DNA from: Nitrospirota bacterium
GTDB lineage: Bacteria; Nitrospirota; Nitrospiria; Nitrospirales; UBA8639
Direction: 5' to 3'
Length of the DNA stretch: 64,000 nucleotides
Assembly: GCA_027623995.1 (NCBI GenBank)
Contig: JAQBUF010000002.1
Span: 1 to 64,000 of the forward strand
Below are positions 17,682 to 27,480 of this stretch, piece by piece (the first letter of the stretch is position 1; each line of letters begins with the position of its first letter). A program made the position numbers and the translations under genes. The notes under the pieces were generated by a model that saw only the letters and a list, made by a program, of their open reading frames with translations, had not been told where the DNA came from and searched no databases.

Positions 17682-19061
17682 TCAATCCCTTGAGATTTTT
17701 TTCATCTGCGCCACCTGAGAAAAATATTCCACGAACGCCCGCATGCCACCTGAGACTTGAGGCCAATCAAAGAATTCGTTTGGTGCATGGTAGCCATGTT
17801 CTGGGAGGCTGAGGCCCAAAAATAATATAGGCACGTTCCAGGATCGTTGCATAAGTTTGACGGCGCCAATCGATCCACCTTCACGGACAAACGCTGGTGT
17901 TTTTCCAAACCCTGTCTTCATCGCTTTTCGCAAAGCGTCGGCATAAGGTCCACCCGTCACGCCTTGAAACGGTTCAAGCTCTCCATCATTTTCTAAGCGA
18001 ATATCTGGATTATGTTTTTTGAGGAAGGCCTTGAGTAGCGAGAATATTTTTTGGGGGTTTTGATTGGGGACAAGGCGCATGCTGACTTTAAGCTGGCCCG
18101 AGGGAGGCACCACGGTTTTGACGCCATGGCCATGATACCCGCCAACCAATCCATGCACTTCAAATGTCGGTGCGGCCCAAATGCGTTTGATGAGTTGCGC
18201 TCGATTTTCGGTGCGAATGGCTCGAAACCCATAGGCCTTTTTAAACTTGCCCACCTCAAACCCCGATGACAAAAATTCTTTCATTTCTTTTGACGTAGGC
18301 GGCACCACGCGATCATAAAACCCTGGAATTTTCACTCGCCCTGTTCGAGCATCGACACATGCATGGGCAGCTTCACACAGTTCTGCCAAAGGATTACGAG
18401 CCCCGCCACCAGTTAACCCTGAATGCACATCTGTCGTTCCTGTACGAAGAGACAATTGGGCTGAGAGTAGTCCCCGAAGCCCAGTGGGAATGGCTGGTTT
18501 TTGTCGCGAGACCCAGATCGTATCTGAAACTAATACGGAATCGGGTCGAGGAATAAGTTTTTTCTGATCCAAGGCATCTTGAAAATTCGGGCTGCCTATT
18601 TCCTCTTCTAACTCCCATAAAAATCGAATATTTAAGGGCACCCCTTGTTCAATCGCAAAGCGAGCCGCGAAAAGTGCTGTCAATGCCGGGCCTTTGTCAT
18701 CGGTGGTTCCTCGACCACGATACCGATTGCCTTCTTTTCGAAACGCAAACGGTTCTTGTCGCCATTCTGGCTCTTGGGCTGGCTGAACATCCAGGTGATT
18801 ATAAATCGTCAACGTCGGATATTGTTTTCCAACCTGCCATCCCCCGGACACCACCGGATACCCGCCCGTGTTGACGAGACGAGCCTGTGCCCCAAAGTGT
18901 TTGAGGTATTGCATTCCCAATGTGGCCGTTCGATGAATGTCCTTGACACGATCAGGATCAGAACTAATCGATGGGGTTTCGACCATCTGCGCCAACAGGT
19001 CTTCAAATTGCGGTCTGACCGATCGAATATATGATTCCAGTTGAGTGTTTCGTTTGATCAT
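17682..19061 (-). CDS. M20-family metallo-dipeptidase
   Basis: This protein of about 459 residues belongs to the M20 peptidase family (carnosinase/PepV-like). Zinc-ligand motifs are YNHLDVQP near residue 86, GRGTTDDKGP near residue 117 and LWELEEEIGSPN near residue 150. A dimerisation domain and a late His (LPEHGYHAPNEF) complete the site. I place the start at ATG 19061, which has AAGGA eight bases upstream. The longer frame reading back to 19142 would overlap the M50 gene and has no better ribosome site. It follows the M50 peptidase gene by 31 bases. It would hydrolyse dipeptides in the cytoplasm; the exact substrate is unknown. Confidence 0.88.
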   Translation of the reverse strand: MIKRNTQLESYIRSVRPQFEDLLAQMVETPSISSDPDRVKDIHRTATLGMQYLKHFGAQARLVNTGGYPVVSGGWQVGKQYPTLTIYNHLDVQPAQEPEWRQEPFAFRKEGNRYRGRGTTDDKGPALTALFAARFAIEQGVPLNIRFLWELEEEIGSPNFQDALDQKKLIPRPDSVLVSDTIWVSRQKPAIPTGLRGLLSAQLSLRTGTTDVHSGLTGGGARNPLAELCEAAHACVDARTGRVKIPGFYDRVVPPTSKEMKEFLSSGFEVGKFKKAYGFRAIRTENRAQLIKRIWAAPTFEVHGLVGGYHGHGVKTVVPPSGQLKVSMRLVPNQNPQKIFSLLKAFLKKHNPDIRLENDGELEPFQGVTGGPYADALRKAMKTGFGKTPAFVREGGSIGAVKLMQRSWNVPILFLGLSLPEHGYHAPNEFFDWPQVSGGMRAFVEYFSQVAQMKKISRD

Positions 19062-19092
19062 AAATTTTCCTTGGATAACCACGAATGATGGA

Positions 19093-20082
19093 CTAGCCAA
19101 AATAGAAGGGAACTGGAGAAAAGCACAGGACAAATATGACAATTGCTAACCATCCAACCCACACTCGCGCTTGCCCTAATTCTGTCGCCGGATCAATGAC
19201 TGGGGGATGCGCAATCCCCACTAAACCAGTCAACGCTGCCCAAAGAAACCAGCCCGGCCAGCCCCAGATTCCAAGACCCACTAAAATAGGCAGGATGGCA
19301 AAGGCTAAGGTCCGTTGACGCTTTCCAAGCAGCGCGAAGGCTACATGTCCACCATCAAGCTGGCCAATAGGAATGAGATTTAAGGCCGTCACAAAGAGCC
19401 CAAACCAGGCGGCAAACCCAACGGGGTGCAAGACAATATCGTAGGTATCGGGAATGGGTCCAAAAATGAGCCAGGCGAAAAACTGAAGCAGGAGAGGCTC
19501 GCCTAACTGTAGACCATACAGTCCAAGTTTCGGCACCACCGTCGAAAGTGACAATCCAATAATCAGTGCGACGACCGCGACGACAAAACCAGCAATAGGG
19601 CCTGCGACACCGATATCAAACAGGGCCCGACGATTCATGATCGGCGACAGCATACGAATGATGGCTCCAAATGTCCCAATAAACTGTGGAGGTCCAGGGA
19701 TGAACAAAGGAAACGAGGCTGGGACTCTATGAATTCGCGAGAGCCAGAAGTGACCGAATTCATGGGTGACCAAAATGCCCAAAAGCGTGGCAGCAAACGG
19801 CCATCCTTGGAAAAGATTTCCAGGATACCGAATCAAAAAATCCCAGGCACCTTTTACGGGTTGTGTATTGAGTTGATAGGCCCCGGCCCACAATGTGGTA
19901 AAGACGGTCACGACAAAAAGAATGATGGGCAGATACAACACAGAAAAGAGGCTGGGAGGCGCCTCGGGAGCCTGTAGCTCCCACTCAGGTGACCATTCCT
20001 CTTGCCCTGGAGCAGAATCTTCTATGGGATTATCTTCGGGTCGATCACCGATTCGACCAGGTGGGACGTTGTGCTCATCCAT
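19093..20082 (-). CDS. M50 site-2-protease-like membrane metalloprotease
   Basis: This 329-residue polytopic membrane protein has the HEFGHFW zinc motif near residue 106 and the second-ligand motif IPIGQLDGGH near residue 240. Both are hallmarks of M50 intramembrane proteases. About eight hydrophobic segments follow an acidic cytoplasmic N-terminus of about 45 residues rich in Pro and Glu. No PDZ domain is seen. The target, perhaps an anti-sigma factor or transmembrane regulator, cannot be read from this locus. It is co-oriented with the metallo-beta-lactamase gene upstream and the M20 gene downstream with gaps of about 30 bases. Confidence 0.88.
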   Translation of the reverse strand: MDEHNVPPGRIGDRPEDNPIEDSAPGQEEWSPEWELQAPEAPPSLFSVLYLPIILFVVTVFTTLWAGAYQLNTQPVKGAWDFLIRYPGNLFQGWPFAATLLGILVTHEFGHFWLSRIHRVPASFPLFIPGPPQFIGTFGAIIRMLSPIMNRRALFDIGVAGPIAGFVVAVVALIIGLSLSTVVPKLGLYGLQLGEPLLLQFFAWLIFGPIPDTYDIVLHPVGFAAWFGLFVTALNLIPIGQLDGGHVAFALLGKRQRTLAFAILPILVGLGIWGWPGWFLWAALTGLVGIAHPPVIDPATELGQARVWVGWLAIVIFVLCFSPVPFYFG

Positions 20083-20115
20083 GAAAATATGTGTTCTTCT
20101 CCGTGCGGGAAATAA

Positions 20116-20961
20116 TCATCCAAACGGATTATACATTTTTTCTTCTTTAACCGTCGTAGCTGGGCCATGCCCAGGCAACAACACCGTATCATCTGAAAGC
20201 TGTAACACGCATTCTCGTACCGAGTGCAAATGATCGGGATACAGTGAGAAGGGGTTCGATCGTCCTATCGAACCTGCAAAGAGAGTATCACCAACAAAGC
20301 ACAGTTCCTCATTGCCCATCTGCACCTGAAAACAGAAACCACCAGGAGTATGCCCTGGAGTGGCGAGGCAATTCACGGTGAGCGCACCCACCGAAATCTT
20401 CTGTTGGTCATGAGGCACGACAAGACTCTCCTGCGCTGGTTTCCAGGGCAGGAGCGGAAAATCACCGTTTCCCAGATACACGGGGACTGAGCACTCCTTC
20501 AATATTTGGTCTAACCCTCCGGCATGATCAGTATGCCCATGCGTTAAACACATGCCGACAAGCTTGAGCCCTCGACTCTTAAGTTCGACCAACATGGCCT
20601 CAGCATTGTAGGCGGTATCGATAAAGACGGCTTCTTTGGTTTTGGAATCAAAGAGGACATAGCCTTTGACTTCATAGCCTCCGATCTCTCCACGAACGGT
20701 GACGACCGCCGTCTCGACCCAACCCGACGAGACAACAGGCTCCCACTGTTCTATCGCTACTGCATGTAGGCTCTTGGCTTTCAAAGACAAGGCCTGGGCA
20801 CAAGATTCCACTTCAATTGCCGTTGGCACACGCGAACCTTTTTCAAGGTTGTCTAAATCTTTGAGAGAGAGGTCAGCTAGTTGAGCCACTTGTTCGACGG
20901 TTTGTCCGGTACCCAACCTGGCTTTTTTAACAATGTCACAAAATTCGTCTTCAAGCGGCAC
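20116..20961 (-). CDS. Fusion of XRE-type helix-turn-helix and metallo-beta-lactamase domains
   Basis: This 281-residue protein begins at GTG 20961. Residues 14-55 form an XRE-type helix-turn-helix (TVEQVAQLADLSLKDLDNLE, then VPTAIEVE). From about residue 85 a metallo-beta-lactamase fold follows with THGHTDHAGG near 140 and further ligands (TPGHTPGG, GDTLF, LPGHG). This lyase or hydrolase type resembles glyoxalase II or persulfide dioxygenase. The combination is unusual: either a metabolite-sensing regulator or an enzyme with a leftover DNA-binding domain. It lies between the macro-domain gene and the M50 gene on one strand. Confidence 0.85.
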   Translation of the reverse strand: MPLEDEFCDIVKKARLGTGQTVEQVAQLADLSLKDLDNLEKGSRVPTAIEVESCAQALSLKAKSLHAVAIEQWEPVVSSGWVETAVVTVRGEIGGYEVKGYVLFDSKTKEAVFIDTAYNAEAMLVELKSRGLKLVGMCLTHGHTDHAGGLDQILKECSVPVYLGNGDFPLLPWKPAQESLVVPHDQQKISVGALTVNCLATPGHTPGGFCFQVQMGNEELCFVGDTLFAGSIGRSNPFSLYPDHLHSVRECVLQLSDDTVLLPGHGPATTVKEEKMYNPFG

Positions 20962-21030
20962 GTTCTACTCTTTTCAGAATGTGGAAACCATCAATACTCA
21001 ACTCTCGCCAGCGGAGGGTGACGAACTCCA

Positions 21031-21543
21031 TCATAAAAATTCCCGCCAGGCCTGCACCATGAGAGAATCAATATCAACCAGAACCACACTCTGCAACATT
21101 TCAGGATTGAACCGACGGATTTCTTCAATCATTTCACGCGCGGCGTCCATGTGAGAAACCCTCCCAACCCCAGTCCCTAAACCTGGAAAACCTAAAGACA
21201 GAAACCCTTGTTCGTCTGCCAATGCCAGAGCGGCCCGAGTCGCAATCCCGACATTGGAAAGCGGTATTCGCATGGCTGGTTCCGACATTGTGGGAGCATG
21301 GATGATCCCTCGAAATTTGGTTCGTCCCCCAGAAGTGAGGACCGCCATGCCTACTGGAATGGGAGCTTGTTTACGTGCTTCTTCTTCAACCTGAAACCCA
21401 GCCACCCGGCGGATGACACCAGCAATCCCCCCGCCCATTAATCCATGGCTATTCGCGGCATTCACAATCACCTGGACATCGACGTCAAGGAGACTGCCTT
21501 GCACCACCACTATCTCTAATTCTTTGGAAGACTCACTTTCCAT
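21031..21543 (-). CDS. Macro-domain protein (ADP-ribose metabolite hydrolase type)
   Basis: This protein of about 170 residues is a single macro domain. VIVNAANSHGLMGGGIAGVI gives the ADP-ribose-binding Asn and Gly-rich loop, and FPGLGTGVGRV the second loop. Such proteins remove ADP-ribose or O-acetyl-ADP-ribose. I start it at ATG 21543 with AAAGGT upstream. The longer frame to 21576 would begin almost inside the hairpin terminator at 21584-21616. It is likely the first gene of a run of five minus-strand genes. Confidence 0.88.
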   Translation of the reverse strand: MESESSKELEIVVVQGSLLDVDVQVIVNAANSHGLMGGGIAGVIRRVAGFQVEEEARKQAPIPVGMAVLTSGGRTKFRGIIHAPTMSEPAMRIPLSNVGIATRAALALADEQGFLSLGFPGLGTGVGRVSHMDAAREMIEEIRRFNPEMLQSVVLVDIDSLMVQAWREFL

Positions 21544-21583
21544 CCAAACGAAACCTTTACAGTCTGGGAAAAACACACAAAAA

Positions 21584-21616
21584 AAGGCTCATGGGTGCAA
21601 CCTTACCATGAGCCTT
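21584..21616 (-). terminator. Intrinsic terminator of the REC-GGDEF-EAL gene
   Basis: A perfect 11-bp stem (AAGGCTCATGG with CCATGAGCCTT) and 11-base loop are followed on the minus strand by TTTTTTTG. It lies between the GGDEF-EAL gene and the macro-domain gene, separating their transcripts. Confidence 0.85.
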
Positions 21617-21701
21617 CAATTCTCGCTACTTTTCGCAGAGGTTATTCAGGAACGATACCCAACCCTCCCGTGAAATAGAATGGGATTAATTCACGATGCC
21701 T

Positions 21702-23480
21702 TTAGCCCGTCAATCGCTTTGCGAGCGAAGACAAATTCCACGAAAACGAACTCATCCCCGCACCGACGGCCACCGGCTCTAACCAACGATTTTGAAAACA
21801 CGTCGTCACCTCTTCCGGGGCCACAGCCGGACTCATGAGGAATCCTTGAATCGCATCACATCCACGTTCGCGTAAAAAGTCCCACTGCGCTTGAGTCTCA
21901 ACCCCTTCGGCCGTGACTTTCATGTGCAGTCCATGCGCTAACGCAATCATGCCGCTCGCAATCGCTGAATCCCCTTCATTGGAAGGGATGTCGCCAACAA
22001 ATGAACGGTCAATTTTCAAGGTGTCAATCGGGAAGCACTTTAAATAACTGAGCGAGGAATAGCCTGTGCCAAAATCATCAATGGAAATGTTCAGTCCCAA
22101 GGCCTTGAGTTCTTTTAAGCGATTCGTGGAAGCGCCATTGCTTTCAAAGAGTAAACTCTCAGTTAACTCAAGCTCTAAGAATTGAGGATCAAGTTTGCTC
22201 TGGGCAAGAATACTGGCCACCTTTCCAACGAATGACTTTTGTCGAAATTGTCTGGCGGATAAATTGACACTGACACTGGTCAATGGAAGCCCCGCTTCCT
22301 GCCATTCCTTATTCTGCTGGCAGGCCGTCGCCATCACCCATTCCCCGATAGGCACGATCATCCCATTTTCCTCAGCCAAAGGGATAAATTCCTCTGGCAG
22401 AATGAGGCCACGTTCGGGATGACACCACCGCAACAAGGCTTCTAACGCAATCACGCGACCACTCTTCATATCGATCAGCGGTTGATAGTGAAGGAGAAAT
22501 TCTTCTCGGTCTAGGGCATGACGCAAATTGGTTTCCATAGCCAAATGTTGTGAGGCTTTGCCATTGCCTTCCATCGTGGTGGTATAAAACCGATAGGTAT
22601 TTCGTCCCTGACGTTTCGCTCGATACATGGCCATATCCGCATTTTTAATCAGCGTTTCGGAGTCTTTCCCATATTGAGGATGAATCGCAATTCCGATACT
22701 AGGTGTCACAAACAATTCCTGATCCTGCACCATGATTGGTTGCGCCACGATATCCAATAATTCCTGAGCCACATTCGTCGCATCTTGGACCGTCCCAATG
22801 CCTTCGAGAATGACCGTAAATTCATCGCCGCCTAATCTCGCCACCGTATCGCTTTTCCGCATGCGAGACCGAAGACGCTCCGCCACGACCTTTAATACCT
22901 GGTCGCCACCATCATGTCCCAAGGAATCATTAATAATTTTGAATCGATCGAGGTCCAAAAACATCAACGCCACATGCTTCCCATTTCGTTCAGCACGAGC
23001 AAGGGCGAGTCCGAGTAGCTCCTTAAAGAGACTGCGATTGGCCAACCCTGTCAGGGAATCATATTGAGCCAAAAATGCCATTCGCTCATCAGCACGTTTT
23101 CGTTCAATCGCATAGCGAATGGACCGCTCTAATAAGATCGCATTGATCTGATCCTTCACGAGGGAATCCGCCGCCCCCGCCTTAATCGCTTCGGTATCCA
23201 CCCCGTGATTGGCTTGTTCCGTTAGCAGGATCAAGGGAGCCTTGCAGCCGTTGTAGATGGCTTCCCGAATAAGTTCGAGTCCAGAACGTTCACCTAATTC
23301 CGAATCTACTAAATAGACATCATGAACATTTCGACGAATGGTCTCTAGAGCACCCTCATAACCCGACTCCCATTCCAGGACAAATTGTTGCTCTGCACTG
23401 TCGGTCAAGAGTTTTTTGGTGGAGATGCAATCTTCTTCCCGTGAATTCACAAGAAGTACTCGTACTTGGCTGCTATCCAT
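21702..23480 (-). CDS. Response regulator with GGDEF and EAL domains (cyclic di-GMP turnover)
   Basis: This 592-residue soluble protein has a receiver domain at residues 6-125 with the phospho-acceptor Asp59 in YLVDSELG. The GGDEF domain follows with intact GGDEF at 217-221. An RxxD inhibitory site sits five residues before it (RKSD, 208-211), so it can likely make cyclic di-GMP and be inhibited by it. The EAL domain begins with EALLRW near 347 and keeps [10 protein letters not shown], so it can likely degrade the messenger too. No histidine kinase gene is adjacent. It is transcribed alone, with a terminator at 21584-21616. Confidence 0.93.
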   Translation of the reverse strand: MDSSQVRVLLVNSREEDCISTKKLLTDSAEQQFVLEWESGYEGALETIRRNVHDVYLVDSELGERSGLELIREAIYNGCKAPLILLTEQANHGVDTEAIKAGAADSLVKDQINAILLERSIRYAIERKRADERMAFLAQYDSLTGLANRSLFKELLGLALARAERNGKHVALMFLDLDRFKIINDSLGHDGGDQVLKVVAERLRSRMRKSDTVARLGGDEFTVILEGIGTVQDATNVAQELLDIVAQPIMVQDQELFVTPSIGIAIHPQYGKDSETLIKNADMAMYRAKRQGRNTYRFYTTTMEGNGKASQHLAMETNLRHALDREEFLLHYQPLIDMKSGRVIALEALLRWCHPERGLILPEEFIPLAEENGMIVPIGEWVMATACQQNKEWQEAGLPLTSVSVNLSARQFRQKSFVGKVASILAQSKLDPQFLELELTESLLFESNGASTNRLKELKALGLNISIDDFGTGYSSLSYLKCFPIDTLKIDRSFVGDIPSNEGDSAIASGMIALAHGLHMKVTAEGVETQAQWDFLRERGCDAIQGFLMSPAVAPEEVTTCFQNRWLEPVAVGAGMSSFSWNLSSLAKRLTG

Positions 23481-24618
23481 ATCAGCCCCCTTAGAGAATT
23501 GGCCCGCGACACCTTCCCAAGAACCATGGAAGTCTTCGGACTTAAATTGTTGGTATCAACTGCCCAGACAACACATAGGCAACGACTTCGTGACAATGTT
23601 TATTATTGAGCAATATTGATACCGAAGTGATTTCCCTTCACATGATCCACCGCTCATATTCGTCTAGCCGCATAAGACCATGAAACTTCGGAAGATTTTC
23701 ATTTGAAGGCTGGAAGGAACATGCGGAAGATTTTTCCCCATTTGATGTCAAAAAACTGACGTGTCGGAAAAATTGACACCATGTGAGGCCAATTCATGGA
23801 AGAAAATGGTCATTAAAAACATTCAGCGTAGTGAAGGGGCCGACATGCTCCTATTGAGGGTGCGAAGCTGCACGGGGTGGGGCTCCATCACGCTCGCATG
23901 CGAAACGACACAAGGAGCGGAACATGTCGGTTCTCTATATTTGGGTAGGATATCTAGGAAATTCTGTCACTACTTTCGCCAAATTTCTGCATGGCGATAG
24001 GCCCCACAAACTTCATATTGGCCTATCATGCCATCATATTTTCAAAGCAGGCCAAACTTCTAACTGGCCCTGTCGAAACTCTTAATAATCGAAAGCCCTT
24101 ATTTTTCCCGCAAAAAGGGCCCTTAGAACTCCACTGTTTCTGACCAGACACAATTTTTTCCCATAGGGTTTCAGAGTATTGGCTTCGCATCACGCTGATC
24201 CTCCATTTTTATCAATGCCGATTGGCTCACGGGGTTTTCCATACATCGTTTATTTCCTCCAAAGACCAGGTCATCACCATGAAGGATGTCTGTCACTCCC
24301 AACACTGATTATCGACATCACCCATAAACACTTGCCATATTAGGGTGTTGATGAGGGTTCTTCCAAAAACAACCTTTAATACATTAACTTTCTCTCCGAT
24401 ATAGATGAGATCTGATTTGAAATTTATGTTGAGAAACCCTTATGGTCACCTCACTTTTTTTACATCTCGACGGAAGATTGAATTTTTCCTAGGATTCATG
24501 GTTTATTTGGTTCCCTCAATCATGTGATTGCCGTATGATTTGATGAAATGAATAAATCCCCGTATCCAGCACAAACCCCCCATTCACTAAATTGAGGCCC
24601 TGAGACATAAGGACACTC
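23481..24618. other. 1.1-kb region without a supported gene
   Basis: Only short open frames without plausible protein composition are present, the longest about 79 codons at 23761-24000. I see no tRNA, palindrome or riboswitch-like fold. It probably holds the promoters of the GGDEF-EAL gene (minus) and metF (plus), and perhaps a degraded gene or an untested small RNA. Confidence 0.4.
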
Positions 24619-25509
24619 ATGCATATTGCTCAAGTCTTAAAACAACAGGACCCGGCGATCAGTTTCGAATTTTTCCCTCCAAAAACTGAAGCAGCTTCCC
24701 AAGAATTATTTCACACCATTCAACAGCTGGCACCTCTCAAGCCAGCCTATGTCAGTGTCACCTATGGTGCTGGTGGCTCCACCCGGTCATTAACCCACGA
24801 TTTGGTCGTCAAACTCCAAGCCGAAACGAGTTTAACCATCGTTTCCCATTTAACTTGCGTAGGATCGAGTCAGGATGAGATTCGCCAAATCCTCGAGACC
24901 TACAATACACGCGGCATTAAAAATATTATGGCTTTGCGCGGAGATCAGCCCCAAGCCCTTCAAGAAAATATCCCACCGGCCCCTGGGTTCCACTATGCCG
25001 CTGAGCTTGTTCGTTTCATCAAACACCATTTCCCTCACATGGGTGTCGGTGTGGCAGGGTTTCCCGAAGGGCATCCCGATACGCCCAATCGCCTCAAGGA
25101 AATTGATTTTTTAAAGGAAAAAGTTGATGCAGGAGCCGACTATATTTGCACCCAATTATTTTTTGATAACCGGGACTTTTACGATTTCCGGGATCGATGT
25201 GAAATGGCTGGCATTCAGGTCCCGATCATTGCGGGGATTATGCCAATCACATCCAAAAAGGGAATGGCTCGCATGTCGGAGCTGGCCTTGGGAGCGCGGT
25301 TCCCTGCAAAACTGCTTCGGGCAATGAGAGATGCGGATAGTCCTGAAAAAGCCGAACGAATTGGTACGACCTGGGCGACAGAACAAGTTCTTGATTTGCT
25401 AGACCATCAAGTGCAAGGGATTCATCTGTATACCTTGAACAAATCCAAAGCGTCCCTCCAAATCTATGAGGCCTTGGGCATTCAAAGTTTTGATATGTTG
25501 CGCAAGTAA
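24619..25509 (+). CDS. metF: Methylenetetrahydrofolate reductase
   Basis: This 296-residue TIM-barrel flavoenzyme reduces 5,10-methylene-tetrahydrofolate to 5-methyl-tetrahydrofolate for methionine synthesis. ISFEFFPPK with the conserved catalytic Glu near residue 17, TYGAGGSTR and QLFFDN are all present. Length is normal for the bacterial single-domain form. ATG 24619 follows AAGGACAC. It complements metK and ahcY elsewhere in the window in the methyl cycle. No neighbour shares its operon. Confidence 0.96.
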   Translation: MHIAQVLKQQDPAISFEFFPPKTEAASQELFHTIQQLAPLKPAYVSVTYGAGGSTRSLTHDLVVKLQAETSLTIVSHLTCVGSSQDEIRQILETYNTRGIKNIMALRGDQPQALQENIPPAPGFHYAAELVRFIKHHFPHMGVGVAGFPEGHPDTPNRLKEIDFLKEKVDAGADYICTQLFFDNRDFYDFRDRCEMAGIQVPIIAGIMPITSKKGMARMSELALGARFPAKLLRAMRDADSPEKAERIGTTWATEQVLDLLDHQVQGIHLYTLNKSKASLQIYEALGIQSFDMLRK

Positions 25510-25852
25510 CGAAAGATACCAAGACACTTACCTAATTTTTCCCATTTCAGTAAATTGCTACGCATTACCGCCTACTCACGTTGCTACCAACACCCAGAAT
25601 TTTGAACAATTTTTGAGTGCAGGCTCGGTTAAGTTTATTTGGAATATTCCGAAGAATCAGTATGGTCATTTTCTTCTAAATTCCAAGATCATCGCAAACC
25701 AAAAGCAATGAGTTTGGGGCAACATCAACCAGTTTCTGCTTATATTAAGACAACAAAATGGGTGATCCTGTTTTAGGACTTCATCGTTTCACAGTCAATT
25801 TCCACGTTTAATATATGGACGTTTAGCTCAACGAAAAAGGGGAAATATTCCC
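25510..25852. other. Intergenic region, nothing recognised
   Basis: These 343 bases between metF and a response-regulator gene contain no supported coding frame and no clear hairpin terminator. A/T-rich stretches before 25850 could hold the promoter of the regulator. Confidence 0.4.
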
Positions 25853-26353
25853 ATGGAAGGAAAGCCAATACAATCAATTTTAGTCGTAGACGACGATACC
25901 GTTTCCCGCAAAAAACTTTGCCGAATTTTTCAGCGTCTGGGGTTTGATAATATTCAGGAAGCTGCTCAAGGCGATGAGGCGCTTACCCTGCTCAAGGAAC
26001 ACCCTGTAGATTTGGTCATGGCCGATTGGCATATGCCCGAACTCAATGGGCTGGAACTCCTCAAAGCCATTCGTGCCGAAACGACGTTACGCGACACCCA
26101 TGTGTATCTCGTCACCACCGAAGGACGACAAGCTCAAATTGTCGCAGCCGTTCAGGCTGGAGCGACGGGATATATCATGAAACCATTTTCTCAAGAAAGC
26201 ATTAAACAAAAATTGGGAAATCGCCTCCCGCCAGACAGGACCCCGATCGAATCAGACGCTCAGAGCCAAGACGGTGAGGGACAGAATCCGAAAAATTCCG
26301 ACCAGCTTGAACCCCAAACGACACAAGAGCTTCAACCGACAACAGTAGACTGA
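25853..26353 (+). CDS. CheY-like single-domain response regulator
   Basis: This 166-residue protein is a receiver domain (SILVVDDDTVSRKKLCR at the start, phospho-acceptor Asp58 in MADWHMPE, and the conserved KPF near residue 121). It resembles CheY but continues with about 45 residues of polar, Gln/Glu-rich tail after the domain. There is no output domain, so it acts through protein contact. No kinase or chemotaxis gene is nearby. ATG 25853 has a GGGG-containing ribosome site at longer spacing. Confidence 0.85.
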   Translation: MEGKPIQSILVVDDDTVSRKKLCRIFQRLGFDNIQEAAQGDEALTLLKEHPVDLVMADWHMPELNGLELLKAIRAETTLRDTHVYLVTTEGRQAQIVAAVQAGATGYIMKPFSQESIKQKLGNRLPPDRTPIESDAQSQDGEGQNPKNSDQLEPQTTQELQPTTVD

Positions 26354-26748
26354 TCGCCACATACCTACGGCTCTGCTCTCATTTTCCCTGGCAATATCTA
26401 CTCTGGGACCCCAGCGGTACAGGCCAAAGGGAGGTGGAACCTGACCGAACGCCTCTTTTTCCGTCAAGACAGAACTTCTGGACCCAAAACTCCTTCTCTC
26501 TCCACCTCTGCCCAAAGTCTTACAAAAGGAAAAATCTTATCAAACCGTTTCAGTATGAAAAAAATTTCATGAAAGAGATGGGGCATCACTTTAAGCCACA
26601 AACACGACAAGGAAAGGTATCAAGTGCCCTTCAAAAATTCCCGATGGAATAAGGTAGAGAAGGATATGGAAAGCCTGTCAATTCCGCATTCTGCGAAACA
26701 CACCAGTATGGAGTTTACCTACGAAATCACTCTTGGGAATGGGGGGAG
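26354..26748. other. Intergenic region, nothing recognised
   Basis: These 395 bases contain only short frames on both strands with unlikely composition. No structured RNA or repeat shared with other parts of the window was noticed. Confidence 0.4.
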
Positions 26749-26751
26749 ATG

Positions 26752-27009
26752 ATGGAGCCTTTGAAAAAACCAATCGATCGCCGAGGGTATGAAAAACGAG
26801 GGGTCGCGGTTCCAGCAGGGATCCAAGGTCGAGGCCCCAGCGAATCCACTCTATCAACGCTACATACACAATTGGTGAAGCAGTATGGCGAAGGATGGGA
26901 GGTAGATACTGTATACCCTGGATCGATTTGCGAGACCCCAAATTCTTCCAAAATGGAAGAAGGACACATGGTCATTTTTAAACGACGCCGACAACTGCGA
27001 GACGAGTGA
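26752..27009 (+). CDS. Small DUF4177-like protein
   Basis: This protein of about 85 residues has a basic N-terminus and a C-terminal half of the form LVKQYGEGWEVDTVYPGSI ending HMVIFKRRRQL. Small DUF4177-type proteins end in a similar GW...IFKR pattern; the match is by eye only. GGGGGG at 26741 gives a good ribosome site for ATG 26752. A longer open frame on the opposite strand exists but reads as low-complexity Arg/Ser-rich sequence, so I prefer this one. Function unknown. Confidence 0.5.
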   Translation: MEPLKKPIDRRGYEKRGVAVPAGIQGRGPSESTLSTLHTQLVKQYGEGWEVDTVYPGSICETPNSSKMEEGHMVIFKRRRQLRDE

Positions 27010-27169
27010 AATCCCAACATCTGAAATATCGACGATTTCAATATCCCTCCGCCCTCTACCCAGATTTTTCTACCTCCCCCAAACCTCAGAAAAACTTCCA
27101 TTCTCCAGGCAAGAACCCCCGGGAAATTTTCCATTTGAGTTCTTTTCCTAGGCAACCGATAAAACCTTC

Positions 27170-27439
27170 ATGCCTATCCCACTCTTTACGATAAAACTTG
27201 ATTGCATGCCCTACGACCAGCTGCGCTTATTAGATGCCTGGGAAGCATGGGAAGTTCCATTGGAACAGCAACGAGAATGGGTCATTCAACTATTTGGCAA
27301 CCAATACGTGCATGACATGGAGGAGTTTCTTTCAAATCAGTCCTTGCCGACACAGAAAGAAAATCACCCTACTACTGCCACCCAAAATCCCGAGACTTCT
27401 TCTGGGGACTTCCCCGAAAACACCCAACACGAATCCTAA
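27170..27439 (+). CDS. Small protein of unknown function
   Basis: This is an 89-residue frame with an ordered-looking N-terminal half (MPYDQLRLLDAWEAWEVPLE) and a disordered Thr/Pro/Asn-rich tail. No family is recognised. The frame could start at 27170 or at the internal ATG 27206; neither has a strong ribosome site. It lies between the DUF4177-like gene and the convergent glnS, ending 41 bases before the glnS stop. I judge it more likely real than not because of the protein-like first half. Confidence 0.45.
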   Translation: MPIPLFTIKLDCMPYDQLRLLDAWEAWEVPLEQQREWVIQLFGNQYVHDMEEFLSNQSLPTQKENHPTTATQNPETSSGDFPENTQHES

Positions 27440-27480
27440 CATTCCCGAACGTCAAGACATGACAAAAGTGTCTTCGCCCG

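Noticed and set aside
23761..24000. 79-codon frame in the large gap before metF
   Set aside because: No ribosome site, unlikely composition and no support for either end.
26727..27155. 142-codon minus-strand frame opposite the DUF4177-like gene
   Set aside because: Arg/Ser-rich composition and no ribosome site; the plus-strand frame has a protein-like pattern.
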